From positions 930,001 through 994,000 of the forward strand of contig CBDCTS010000007.1 in assembly GCA_965222345.1 (NCBI GenBank): a stretch of 64,000 nt of DNA, in the 5' to 3' direction. This stretch comes from JADFGZ01 sp965222345. Lineage in GTDB: Bacteria; Acidobacteriota; Terriglobia; 2-12-FULL-54-10. Positions within the stretch are counted from its first letter, which is position 1; every line of letters starts with the position of its first letter. The translations under genes and the position numbers were made by a program. Under the pieces are notes generated by a model, which worked only from the letters and a program-made list of their open reading frames with translations, did not search any database and had not been told where the DNA came from. This document shows positions 26,700 through 35,338 of this stretch, in pieces.

Positions 26700-28130
26700 C
26701 TAATCAGAAGCCAGCGCCCGGACAAGCCGGTAGAGGAACTCCCGCCCTTCGTAAAACTGCTTTATGCCGATGCGCTCATCCTTACCGTGAAGACGCATGT
26801 CATCGATGTCTTCGAACAGGCCGGAGACACCGTAGGTCGGGATACCGGCGTTGCGAAGGTACCGCCCATCGGTGGCGCCCGTAACCATGGTGGGGATCAC
26901 CGGGATTCCCGGCCACATCTGCTCGGTGATGCGTTCGACCGGCCCTAGAACTTCCGGGTTGAGGGGCGAGGCAGGACTGGCCATCGGCTCCCAGGTCGTC
27001 GACACCGAGATCGCCTCGTCGGCCAGCACCCTAATCACGGTCTGCCGCACCTCGTCGGCTGAGTCGCCCGGAAGCACCCGGCAGTTCACCGTTGCCCGGG
27101 CGGTCTGAGGCAGGGCGTTCTCCGCGTGTCCGGCCTCTAACTGCGTTGCCACGCAGGTGGAGCGCATCAGCGCATTGAAGTAAGCCACCTCCGAGAGCCG
27201 GCTGACTGCACCGGGATCGGGGGGAGTAGTCGTGACGCCTTTCATGGCAGCGCCGACCGGGCCGTCCTCAATCTCCGCCATGCGCTCGAAATACGCGCGG
27301 GTGATCTCGTCAAGGCGCACAGGGAACTCCAACTGCGCCAAGCGCGCCAGCCCCTCGGCCAGACGGTAGATGGCATTGTCCTTCTCCGGGATCGAGCTGT
27401 GCCCCCCGGGATTGGTCACCTCCAACTGCAGGGTCATATAGACCTTCTCGCTGAGCTGGATGTCGTTGCTCAGATACTTCCCGTCGCGGATGGCTCCGAA
27501 ACCGCCTTCGTTGAGAGAGTAGGCAGCATCGATCAGCGGGCGATGGCTCTGGAGCAGCCAGTCAACGCCGTTGAAATCGCCGCCCTCCTCGTCGGCGGTC
27601 AGCGCCACAATGATGTCCCGGTCAGGCTGGAAACCTTCTTGCTTATAACGGATGAAGTTAGCGATCCAGATAGCCGACATGGCTTTGTCGTCGATGGTGC
27701 CCCGGCCGTAAAAGTATTCGTCCTGCTCGGTGAACCGGAATGGATCGAGCGACCAATCCTCCCGGCGCGCCTCGACGACGTCCAAATGGGCAAGCAGCAG
27801 CAGGGGCCTTCGGGCGCCGCTCCCTCGGAACCGGGCAACCAGATTCCCTTTTTTGGGGTGCGGCCCGATGACCTGTACGTCGGCAGCTGGAAATCCTGCT
27901 GCCCGGAGCCGCGCTGCCATGGCTTCAGCCGCGTCAGTCGTGCTGCCGGTCGAGTGCGTGGTATCGGTCTCGATCAACTCTTGGAATATCTCCCGCGCAA
28001 GTTGATTGTGGGCGGAGGCCGGATCGGAGTAAGCAGAGGAACCGGCAGGCGATTGCGACTGCGCCGTTATCGAAGCAGACATGCCGGCGGCAAGCAGCAA
28101 GGAAGTCAACGTTCGTAAAAATGGATGCAT
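26700..28130 (-). CDS. Exported M20-family metallopeptidase
   Basis: A 476-aa zinc hydrolase with a signal peptide (residues 1-24, cleaved after ITA). Metal and catalytic residues are visible in order: AHLDVV (His, Asp), GRGTIDDKAM (bridging Asp), TADEEGG (catalytic Glu pair) and RLHGKDERI (C-terminal His). The dimerisation lid domain lies between. It is likely a carboxypeptidase or aminoacylase acting in the periplasm; the substrate is not evident. The start at 28130 has GGGAG upstream and begins the signal peptide; the frame extends 40 codons further without merit. It is convergent with thiO. Confidence 0.9.
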   Translation of the reverse strand: MHPFLRTLTSLLLAAGMSASITAQSQSPAGSSAYSDPASAHNQLAREIFQELIETDTTHSTGSTTDAAEAMAARLRAAGFPAADVQVIGPHPKKGNLVARFRGSGARRPLLLLAHLDVVEARREDWSLDPFRFTEQDEYFYGRGTIDDKAMSAIWIANFIRYKQEGFQPDRDIIVALTADEEGGDFNGVDWLLQSHRPLIDAAYSLNEGGFGAIRDGKYLSNDIQLSEKVYMTLQLEVTNPGGHSSIPEKDNAIYRLAEGLARLAQLEFPVRLDEITRAYFERMAEIEDGPVGAAMKGVTTTPPDPGAVSRLSEVAYFNALMRSTCVATQLEAGHAENALPQTARATVNCRVLPGDSADEVRQTVIRVLADEAISVSTTWEPMASPASPLNPEVLGPVERITEQMWPGIPVIPTMVTGATDGRYLRNAGIPTYGVSGLFEDIDDMRLHGKDERIGIKQFYEGREFLYRLVRALASD

Positions 28131-28264
28131 GATGGAACTCCCACAGAACAGAAAAGAAAAACACAACCGGCTTGCGGTGAGGCTGCATGGCGACAAACTC
28201 TCACAACAAGCCGGTCCGGACTTCCGGGCGCGAATAAGGCTTCCGCGCACGCCTCTCCCGTTTT

Positions 28265-29101
28265 TTACAGGTTGATCGGAGTCTCCAAAGTGAAGGCCAG
28301 CCGGGATTCTGCTGGAATCTTCACTTGCTCACCATGGGTGAGCAATTGAACGGCGGCAGCGGCGCCGGCGCCTGCTGCCGCTCCCTGGGCAGCCCCTTTC
28401 GCGCCGCCAAAAATAGCTCCGAGGGCAGTGCCCACTGCGGCTATTCCGCCGATCCGTTTGGCGCTCTGCGAGCCGCGCGACGCGCCCGCCTGCGACACTT
28501 CACCAGTTCGAATCTCGTGCTTTTTCCCGGTAATGGTGATGTCCAGCAGGTCCAGCGTCAACTCCGACCTCCCCCTCATGCGGCCCGCTTGCTCCACCTC
28601 CACGAGAATGACGGTCAGGTCGGCGCCTCGCGGGACGACGGTTTGCCCGTCCACGACCAGCGGTTCATCCAGGCTGGCGCGGAAGGTCTGGCCCATCGCA
28701 TTGTATTCGGAATCCACCGGATCGATCATGCGGATGGTGATCAAGACGCCCGCCGGTATGGTGACGCCGGTTGGCGAAGGATTCGCGGCAGTTCTGCTGC
28801 TGAACGTCCCTTGGCTCGAAGTCCCGCTGCCGGAGGACGTCCGGCGGCCTGCGGCATACGACGGCGCAGGCGCGGGTTTGCTGGCCGCTCTGCTGTCCGA
28901 GGTGAAGGTAATACTGTTGACTTCCGAAAGCATGTAATTCCTCAATTTGCCCTGCACCAGAAATGTAACCGTGTTCTGGTCCGCTGCTTGGAACTCTCCC
29001 GTTACGGACCCGCCGTCTTTCAGCACCAGGATGTCGGCATAGGCCCTGCCAGGCAAGCCGAATACCAGAACCGTCGCCAGAATCCATTTGGATATCTTCA
29101 T
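28265..29101 (-). CDS. Exported glycine-zipper protein of unknown function
   Basis: A 278-aa protein with a clear signal peptide (residues 1-22, cleaved after AYA). The first 50 mature residues (LVLKDGGSVTGEFQAAD...) resemble a small beta domain seen in many acidobacterial exported proteins. A Ser/Thr-rich linker follows (75-110). The middle domain has 'IPAGVLITIRMIDPVDS...VPRGADLTV', and residues 215-255 are a Gly/Ala zipper (GAIFGGAKGAAQGAAAGAGAAAA in parts) that could insert into a membrane. No enzymatic motif is seen. It ends 135 bp upstream of the M20 gene on the same strand. Confidence 0.7.
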   Translation of the reverse strand: MKISKWILATVLVFGLPGRAYADILVLKDGGSVTGEFQAADQNTVTFLVQGKLRNYMLSEVNSITFTSDSRAASKPAPAPSYAAGRRTSSGSGTSSQGTFSSRTAANPSPTGVTIPAGVLITIRMIDPVDSEYNAMGQTFRASLDEPLVVDGQTVVPRGADLTVILVEVEQAGRMRGRSELTLDLLDITITGKKHEIRTGEVSQAGASRGSQSAKRIGGIAAVGTALGAIFGGAKGAAQGAAAGAGAAAAVQLLTHGEQVKIPAESRLAFTLETPINL

Positions 29102-29493
29102 GTCTTACTCCCTTCCATCTTCAAATCTGTTTGGAATCCGTTCCAAAAACCTGCCCAATACACTGAACAATGCCGTTGATTTCCTCTTCTCTCAGATTAT
29201 TATGATGCGCTTGAGGGCACTCGCGAACAACGAATCTATAAATTAAGGTGTATAACTCGGTACCTACAAGGGCACCTTGGATTTCGCCGGCCCGCCGACT
29301 GACCACGCTGGACGGGCGCTCTGGCGGACGGCTTCGCGTGGGCTTTGGGCCAAAGGCCCTGTATTGTGATCGAATCGGAAAACCGACTGGCTGTATTGCT
29401 ACATCATTATAGTAATACATTATATATTTTGACTTACATATTTCGACATAGCATACTATCAGCAGATAAGGTTGGGCAGAAGGAGAAACCATA
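29102..29493. other. Divergent intergenic region with AT-rich promoter area
   Basis: No gene supported. An AT-rich stretch at 29400-29460 contains TTGACT at 29429 and TACTAT at 29454, a possible promoter (19-bp spacing) for the toxin-antitoxin pair. TA antitoxins usually repress their own promoter here, but no operator palindrome was identified. Confidence 0.4.
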
Positions 29494-29727
29494 ATGTCTG
29501 AGGTCTCGACGGTTACAACCAAAGGGCAACTCGTCATTCCGTCTAAACTGCGCCGCAAGTTTGGGATTCGCAAAGGTACGCAGGTAGCTTTCCTGGCGGA
29601 GGACAACAAGCTTGTCTTGCAGCCGCTGACCCCGCAGTTTATTCGCAGCTTGCGTGGCTCACTGAAAGGCGGGCCGTCGGCACTCAAGTTGCTGATCGAG
29701 GATCACAAGCGGGAGCGCGAACTGTGA
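29494..29727 (+). CDS. AbrB/MazE-fold antitoxin (VapB-type)
   Basis: A 77-aa protein whose first 50 residues form the swapped-hairpin DNA-binding fold (TVTTKGQLVIPSKLRRKFGIRKGTQV, in parts), with a short C-terminal tail expected to wrap around the toxin. It would neutralise the PIN toxin encoded next and repress the operon. The stop overlaps the toxin's GTG start (GTGA at 29724-29727), giving coupled translation. Confidence 0.88.
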   Translation: MSEVSTVTTKGQLVIPSKLRRKFGIRKGTQVAFLAEDNKLVLQPLTPQFIRSLRGSLKGGPSALKLLIEDHKREREL

Positions 29728-30131
29728 AGCGAGTGGTGCTGGATGCAAGCGCGATTATGACGTTTTTCGAGGATCGGCCGGGCGCTCAAAAAGTTCAGGA
29801 TTTGCTGGGCCAGGCAATCGAAGGCAAGGTGGGACTCTTCCTGAGCGTCGTGAACTGGGGCGAGGTCTACTATTCTATTTGGCGAATGAAGGGCAAAGAG
29901 GCGGCGGGACGAACTTTGGCGCAAATTGCCCAGTTGCCTATAGAAATCGTGGACGCCGATTCCGAACTGACAAAACTCGCTGCCGCGTTCCGAGCGCAAC
30001 ACAAGCTGCCTTACGCCGACTGCTTCGCCGCCGCGCTGGCCCATCATCGCAAAGCATCTTTGTCCACGGCCGACAAAGACTTCACGCAGGTGGAGCGGAT
30101 TATAAAAGTCCTGTGGACTACCGAAGGTTAA
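29724..30131 (+). CDS. PIN-domain ribonuclease toxin (VapC-type)
   Basis: A 135-aa PIN-domain protein with the four acidic metal ligands in order: D6 in VLDASA, E39-region in NWGEVYYS, D98-region in PYADCFAA and D116-region in STADKDF. VapC toxins cut tRNA or rRNA and stop translation when freed from the antitoxin. The start is GTG at 29724 overlapping the antitoxin stop. The pair sits just before an exported TenA gene, with only 4 bp between toxin stop and tenA start. Confidence 0.9.
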   Translation: MKRVVLDASAIMTFFEDRPGAQKVQDLLGQAIEGKVGLFLSVVNWGEVYYSIWRMKGKEAAGRTLAQIAQLPIEIVDADSELTKLAAAFRAQHKLPYADCFAAALAHHRKASLSTADKDFTQVERIIKVLWTTEG

Positions 30132-30135
30132 TTCG

Positions 30136-30921
30136 ATGACCTCAAAGAAACTCAACAACATTGATATTGCCCTTTTCGCGCTCTGCCTGTTGGCAGGTCT
30201 GCTGCTGGCTGCGCCTGCGAGCATCTTCGCCCAGTCTCCGGCCCAGTCTCCAGCGACGCAATTCACCGATGAGTTGTGGAGCGAGATTCAGACGGTCTAC
30301 GACAAGACGCTGGAGCATCCCTTCCTTACCGGAATGGCGGACGGGACGCTGCCGCAGGAAAACTTTCAATACTACCTGATCCAGGACGCGCACTACCTGC
30401 GTCGCTTTTCGCAGGCATTGAGCGTGCTGGCGGCCAAAGCCCCGCGCCAGGAGTGGAGCGTGACGCTGAATGAGCACGCTGCCGGAACTCTCAAGAGCGA
30501 GCAGCAACTGCACCTTTCCATTGGAAAGACCTTCGGTGTATCGCCAGAGGAGTTCACTTCGGCCACGGTGGCGCCGCTGAACCTAGCCTATACCAACCAT
30601 TTGCTTGCCACTGCTTATTCCCGCCCCTTCGCGGAAGGTCTCGCCGCGCTGCTGCCCTGCTACTGGATTTACTGGGAGGTTGGGAAACAGATGAAGCAAA
30701 AGGGCTCCGCAGTCCCTTACTACCAGCGCTGGATCGATCAGTACGCGGGAGAAGAGTACGGCAGCGAGGTTCGGGCTGTCCTGGATATGATGAATGAACT
30801 GGCTGCGGAGCAGGGTGCTCCTTCTCGGCAGCGGATGCGGCAGTTGTTTGTCACCTCTGCCCGCTACGAATGGATGTTTTGGGATATGGCATACCGGCTG
30901 GAGAGATGGCCGCCACCCTAG
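30136..30921 (+). CDS. Exported TenA-family protein (thiaminase II type)
   Basis: TenA hydrolyses aminomethyl-pyrimidines from degraded thiamine so that they can be salvaged; it is normally cytoplasmic. This 261-aa protein has the full TenA fold plus a 40-residue N-terminal extension that looks like a signal peptide (hydrophobic 10-30, FAQ cleavage site near 33). D84, Y152, C175 and E245 correspond to D44, Y112, C135 and E205 of B. subtilis TenA with a constant offset of 40, so the catalytic set is complete. It starts 4 bp after the toxin stop and may share that transcript. A periplasmic salvage role or a different substrate is inferred. Confidence 0.85.
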   Translation: MTSKKLNNIDIALFALCLLAGLLLAAPASIFAQSPAQSPATQFTDELWSEIQTVYDKTLEHPFLTGMADGTLPQENFQYYLIQDAHYLRRFSQALSVLAAKAPRQEWSVTLNEHAAGTLKSEQQLHLSIGKTFGVSPEEFTSATVAPLNLAYTNHLLATAYSRPFAEGLAALLPCYWIYWEVGKQMKQKGSAVPYYQRWIDQYAGEEYGSEVRAVLDMMNELAAEQGAPSRQRMRQLFVTSARYEWMFWDMAYRLERWPPP

Positions 30922-31338
30922 TTCCGCCGGAGATAACGCCCGGCGCGCAGGTTCTCCTCAGCTTTCTCTGGGCGGTTCCCCACGGAAACCACGATGCGAA
31001 GGAGGACCTGCCTGATCCGGCTCGTGCTCATTGCGCCTCTGCCGGAGCAAAGTTTTATCCAGTTTCTCTAATCCAGGTCTGTCTCTTGCAAAACGGCCTC
31101 TTTTTTGAGAACCTATTGGGACATTCCGCGTGCTAATGGCTGCACAGGAGATTTCTCCTTGCCCCTTTCGGTCAATTAGGGATAGCCGGCAGAGACGGAA
31201 CGTGCTGCAATCGGCAGTATTGAGCTTTATTATTTACGCGAAGAGTTCCGGCGTCAGCCGGTGTCTCCAGAACGCTGGAGCATTGGCGCTGTGTCTGCAT
31301 CGGTTTTTCGCAATACTTATTTTGCATAGGGAGGGTTT
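30922..31338. other. Intergenic region, nothing recognised
   Basis: About 400 bp between tenA and the UbiD-type gene. No gene, repeat, tRNA or terminator could be supported. The AGGGAGGG ribosome binding site of the next gene lies at its end. Confidence 0.5.
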
Positions 31339-32871
31339 ATGCTGAGCCTGCGCCAGCTATTGTCGGAAGCTGATTCGATGGGGGAGCTGAAAACCATCAC
31401 CCAGCCGATTGACTGGGATGAAGAGATGGGAGCCTTAAATTACATGGTGGCCCAGCGGGAGAATTCGCCGATCCTGTGGTTTAAGAATATCAAGGACGCC
31501 AAGTACGGATCGAGCGCCGTGTTCAACCTGTTCAGTGTGGCCAAGGATCGCATTGCGCTGAGCCTGGGACTGCCGAAGGGTTGCTCGATCACGGATTTGA
31601 TCCGCTTTTCCAAGGATAATCTAGGGAGGAAGATGCCTCCCCGCATAGTCCCCGCCGAGAATGCTCCGGTCAACGAGGTGATACAGGAGGGGTCCGAGAT
31701 CGACATCACCGGCTTCCCCTCGCCCAAGATGTGGCCGCGCGACGGAGGGCGCTATCTCGGAACCTGGGATGCCCTGGTGACCCGCGATCTGGAAGACGGA
31801 CACTTGAACCTGGGAACCTACCGGCAGATGGTCCGGGGCCCACGGGAGCTGTTCTGCTACTGGTCGCCCGGCAAGGATGCCCGTTTGCAGAGCGAACGCT
31901 ACTGGGCACAGAACAAGCCATTTCCGGTTGCCGCCGTTTATGGATGTGATCCGGTCCTGCTGACGGTGGCTTGCGTGACGCTTCCCAAGACCGAGTCGGA
32001 ATATGACTACGCCGGGGGGCTGGTGAACGAACCGATCGAGGTGTTTCACAGCGATCTGACTGGCCTGGATCTGCCAGCTTCGGCGGAGATAATCGTCGAA
32101 GGCTTCATGAATCCCGGCAATGAAGGGCTGGAAGGACCGTTTGGCGAATTCACCGGCTATTACGGGCGGCCCGAAGGCAAAACTCCGATTATAGATGTGG
32201 AACGGGTCCGATTCCGGAAAAACCCCATCCTGACCTGCGCCCTGATGGCAGACTATCCGGCCAATGAACTGGGGCTTTTGTACGCTATCGTCCGTTCGGC
32301 CACGGTTTGGACGGACTTGGACAAACTTGGCGTGCCGGGCATCAAGGGAGTCTTTTGCTTCCCAGCAGGCGCAGGCGGGTTTGGGATCACCGCTGTATCT
32401 ATCGAACAGCGCTACGCCGGCCACGCCTCCCAGGTAGCCTCGCTGGCTGCCCAGTCCCCGGCCGGGGCGTACTTCTCCAAATTGATCGTCGTGGTGGATG
32501 ATGACGTGGATCCCACCGACATCCACCAGGTGCTGTGGGCTCTCTCCACCCGCTTCAGTCCGGCAGACGATATCGATATCTTGCGCAATACTTGGTCCAC
32601 ATGGCTGGACCCCACCAAGAACCCTCCCGAGGAACGCCCGTGGGGCTCCAAGGCGATCCTCAACGCTTGCAAGGAACATAAATTTATCAAGGTTTTCTCT
32701 CCCCGGAACCGGGTTCGCCGGGAAGTCTACGACCGGCTGGCAGCCCGCTGGAAAGAATTCGGATTGGACGGACCGGTGCCTAGCTTGTCCTCATATGAAG
32801 ATGAAAATATGGATGGCGTCGGGGCTTCACAATCACCCAAAGAAGAAGAGAAGGTTGGCACAAAAAAATAA
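31339..32871 (+). CDS. UbiD-family prenyl-FMN decarboxylase
   Basis: UbiD enzymes reversibly decarboxylate unsaturated or aromatic acids with prenylated FMN. The 510-aa protein shows the family order: N-terminal alpha/beta domain, FMN-binding NLGTYRQMVRGPRELFCYW region, the EGPFGEFTGYYG motif bearing a catalytic acid near residue 275, and the C-terminal VVVDDDVDPTDIHQVLWA segment. No UbiX (prenyltransferase) is in the window. The start has AGGGAGGG upstream. A DASS-type anion transporter follows 110 bp later on the same strand, suggesting that an organic acid is taken up and processed (inference). The ubiquinone-pathway role cannot be assigned. Confidence 0.9.
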   Translation: MLSLRQLLSEADSMGELKTITQPIDWDEEMGALNYMVAQRENSPILWFKNIKDAKYGSSAVFNLFSVAKDRIALSLGLPKGCSITDLIRFSKDNLGRKMPPRIVPAENAPVNEVIQEGSEIDITGFPSPKMWPRDGGRYLGTWDALVTRDLEDGHLNLGTYRQMVRGPRELFCYWSPGKDARLQSERYWAQNKPFPVAAVYGCDPVLLTVACVTLPKTESEYDYAGGLVNEPIEVFHSDLTGLDLPASAEIIVEGFMNPGNEGLEGPFGEFTGYYGRPEGKTPIIDVERVRFRKNPILTCALMADYPANELGLLYAIVRSATVWTDLDKLGVPGIKGVFCFPAGAGGFGITAVSIEQRYAGHASQVASLAAQSPAGAYFSKLIVVVDDDVDPTDIHQVLWALSTRFSPADDIDILRNTWSTWLDPTKNPPEERPWGSKAILNACKEHKFIKVFSPRNRVRREVYDRLAARWKEFGLDGPVPSLSSYEDENMDGVGASQSPKEEEKVGTKK

Positions 32872-32981
32872 CCCGGCTTCTGTCCCGGCCTGAACTGGCT
32901 TTCTGCTGCCAACCTGGCCCCACCGGACGAAGCTCAACAAACGCTCAGGTGTTTCTTGTCCATCCTACTTAAGGCGGGCCG

Positions 32982-34532
32982 ATGAGTTGGAAAGACCTGC
33001 ACGAACTGACTCCTCAGCTAACTGCGGGTGAAATTCGCTTTGAAAAAGCAAAGCGGGCAGTGGGGCTCTTCTTGGGGCCTGTCTGTTTTGTGCTGGCTTT
33101 GCTGTTGCCGCCCTTGCCGGAAGTCAGCCTGCTGGGGATGCGCACGCTGGCCATCTTTAGCTGGATCATCATCTGGTGGGTCACCGAGCCCATCCCCATC
33201 CCGGTAACCGCCCTCCTGTCAATGCCGCTGTTCGTGCTCTGCGGTGTCCTCCCACTGGAAAAAGCCTTTGGCTACTGGTCGCACTGGGCTGTGCTGTTTC
33301 TGCTGGGAGCCTTCATCATCGGACACGCCATGCAGAAGTACGGGCTGACGCGCAGGTTCAGTCTCAAGCTGATGGCTTCGAAACTGGTTGGCGGCGACCC
33401 CTGGCGTCTTCTGGTTTTTTTCTTGATCGCCAACGTTGCTGTGACGGCCATCCTTTCCAATACTGTCACCTCCGTGTTGTTTCTCTCCATGGGGCTCGGG
33501 CTGCTGGAAATTATGAAGGTTAAACCCGGAAGCAGTTACGGGCTGGCCATGTTTCTGGGGGTGGCTTGGGCAAGCAACCTCGGCTCCGTGCTGACCCCTG
33601 GCGGCACGCCGACCAACTTGATCGCCATCGGTTTGATGGGCGAGATGGAACCGATGGGATACCAGATCGGCTACGCCCAATGGTTTTGGGGCAATCTTCC
33701 CTTCACGCTCCTCCAGGCAGTGGCCATGTTCCTGGTTCTCCGCCTGTTCCTCCGCCGGGAGGATTTAGCCTATGAAGTGCCGCAAGAAACCATCCTGGAA
33801 GAGCTGAGACGGATGGGGCCGTTCAGCCGGGGCGAGAAGTTCGCCACCGGCGCCCTCTTCGCCGCGCTGTTCCTGTGGGTCCTCCCGGAACTCTCCTCCC
33901 TGATCCTGGGGCGAGCTCACCCGATCAGCGCCCTGATCTATGCGCGACTGAATTGGGGACTGGTCGGTGTGGTAGTTGCCGTGAGCTTGTTTCTGCTGCC
34001 GATTGACTGGAAGGCTCGGAAATTTGCCGTGACCTGGTCGGAGGCAGTGAAGGATGTTGAGTGGGGAACCATGGCTTTGATAGCCGGAGCGCTGGCTGTG
34101 GGCACCACGGTTGGCGACAAAGAAGTCGGCCTGGGCGGCTTCTTTTCCTACATGGTTTCCTCCTTTGCCGGACCGGATGTCTCTCGCTACTTATTCCTCC
34201 TGGCAACCATCACCCTGGCAGTTGTGCTAACCAACATGACCACCAACGTGGCGATCATCAGCTTTCTGGCTCCCATCGCTTTAGCGGTAGCGCCGATTGT
34301 CAATCTCAACCCCATCGCGCTAACCGTCATTGTCTCTGTGGCCAGTTGTATCAGTTACTCCCTGCCGATGGCGAATCCTCCCTGCTCGATCGTCTTCGCC
34401 AGCGGTTATATTCGGATACTCCCCATGTTCGTGAGAGGGATGATCCTCTCCCTAATCGGCATTGTTCTGCTGTCCTTTGTCGGCTATCCGGTGGCGGACT
34501 GGGCCTTCCCTTGGCCACTTCCCGGAAACTAA
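32982..34532 (+). CDS. DASS/SLC13-family sodium:anion symporter
   Basis: A 516-aa membrane protein with about 12 helices in an inverted repeat. The two SNT-type motifs of the family appear as SNTVTSVLFLSMG near residue 160 and NMTTNVAIISFLAP near residue 418, which bind sodium and carboxylate; GGTPTNLIAIG near 205 is also family-typical. Members take up dicarboxylates, citrate or sulfate. It follows the UbiD-type gene and may supply its substrate (inference). Confidence 0.9.
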   Translation: MSWKDLHELTPQLTAGEIRFEKAKRAVGLFLGPVCFVLALLLPPLPEVSLLGMRTLAIFSWIIIWWVTEPIPIPVTALLSMPLFVLCGVLPLEKAFGYWSHWAVLFLLGAFIIGHAMQKYGLTRRFSLKLMASKLVGGDPWRLLVFFLIANVAVTAILSNTVTSVLFLSMGLGLLEIMKVKPGSSYGLAMFLGVAWASNLGSVLTPGGTPTNLIAIGLMGEMEPMGYQIGYAQWFWGNLPFTLLQAVAMFLVLRLFLRREDLAYEVPQETILEELRRMGPFSRGEKFATGALFAALFLWVLPELSSLILGRAHPISALIYARLNWGLVGVVVAVSLFLLPIDWKARKFAVTWSEAVKDVEWGTMALIAGALAVGTTVGDKEVGLGGFFSYMVSSFAGPDVSRYLFLLATITLAVVLTNMTTNVAIISFLAPIALAVAPIVNLNPIALTVIVSVASCISYSLPMANPPCSIVFASGYIRILPMFVRGMILSLIGIVLLSFVGYPVADWAFPWPLPGN

Positions 34533-34705
34533 CTGCACACCATATCCACTCCAGGGCAACCGAAAAGGCCTTTTTTGCCGAAGCCGGCCCAATAACATTT
34601 CGTAAGCATCGAGGCCTTTGACTCAATCTGGCATTTATTTATCAATAACTTGGAAGTCAGCAAGCAAATGCAAGGTTTATGGGCTCTGCGCAGGACAGTG
34701 CACCA

Positions 34706-34735
34706 TTGACAACGAACCGGAGGTTGGAGTATTAT
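34706..34735 (+). promoter_or_regulatory. Sigma70-type promoter of groESL
   Basis: TTGACA at 34706-34711 and TATTAT at 34730-34735 are spaced by 18 bp. The -10 box ends exactly where the CIRCE operator starts, so a bound repressor would block the polymerase. Confidence 0.8.
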
Positions 34736-34761
34736 TAGCACTCGCCAGCGGAGAGTGCTAA
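34735..34761. promoter_or_regulatory. CIRCE operator (HrcA-binding site)
   Basis: The perfect inverted repeat TTAGCACTC-N9-GAGTGCTAA is the consensus CIRCE element. HrcA binds it and represses groESL until heat shock titrates GroEL. It lies about 130 bp before the groES start. The hrcA gene is not in the window. Confidence 0.97.
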
Positions 34762-34890
34762 CTGGTGCAGAAATTGTATAGTAGTCTGCAGTACTACTTC
34801 ATTACAAATCAGGTTTTTTCACCAAGCAGCTACAACTGTCGTGAGAAAGCCTCGATTCATTCAATCACAGATAGAGAAAGGAGCTAATCT

Positions 34891-35178
34891 ATGGAAGTAA
34901 CGCCTCTTCATGACCGGGTCGTGGTGCGAAGGCTCGAAGCAAAGGAGGAAAGAAAGGGAAATATCGTCATCCCGGATACGGCTAAAGAAAAGCCGCAAGA
35001 AGGCGAAGTAATTGCCGCCGGTAACGGGCGATTGCTAGAGAACGGAACCCGCCTTGCCATGGACGTGAAAAAAGGCGATCGGATACTGTTTGGCAAGTAT
35101 TCGGGCACAGAGATCAAGCTGGACGGCGAGGAATTGCTGATCATGCGGGAAGAAGACATCCTGGGCATCCTAAGCTAA
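34891..35178 (+). CDS. groES: Co-chaperonin GroES
   Basis: The 95-aa lid of the GroEL chamber. It begins MEVTPLHDRVVVRRLEAKEE and includes the mobile-loop region around GNIVIPDTAKEKPQEG and the GDRILFGKYSGTEIKLDGEE core, all standard. AAAGGAGC precedes the ATG. It is the first gene of the groESL operon under CIRCE control, with groEL 160 bp downstream. Confidence 0.98.
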   Translation: MEVTPLHDRVVVRRLEAKEERKGNIVIPDTAKEKPQEGEVIAAGNGRLLENGTRLAMDVKKGDRILFGKYSGTEIKLDGEELLIMREEDILGILS

Positions 35179-35338
35179 GCCAGCTAAGGAGAAAAAGTAG
35201 TTCGAGCCCACCCAGCTTCCCTGTTTCATAGACAAGAACAGAAATCGGATAACTTCCCTAAGCTGGCAGAGGGATCAGTTGCGTAACGCGATGATTCCAG
35301 GAAAATCCAGCAGCGGAAAAACCAAATGGAGGATGTAA

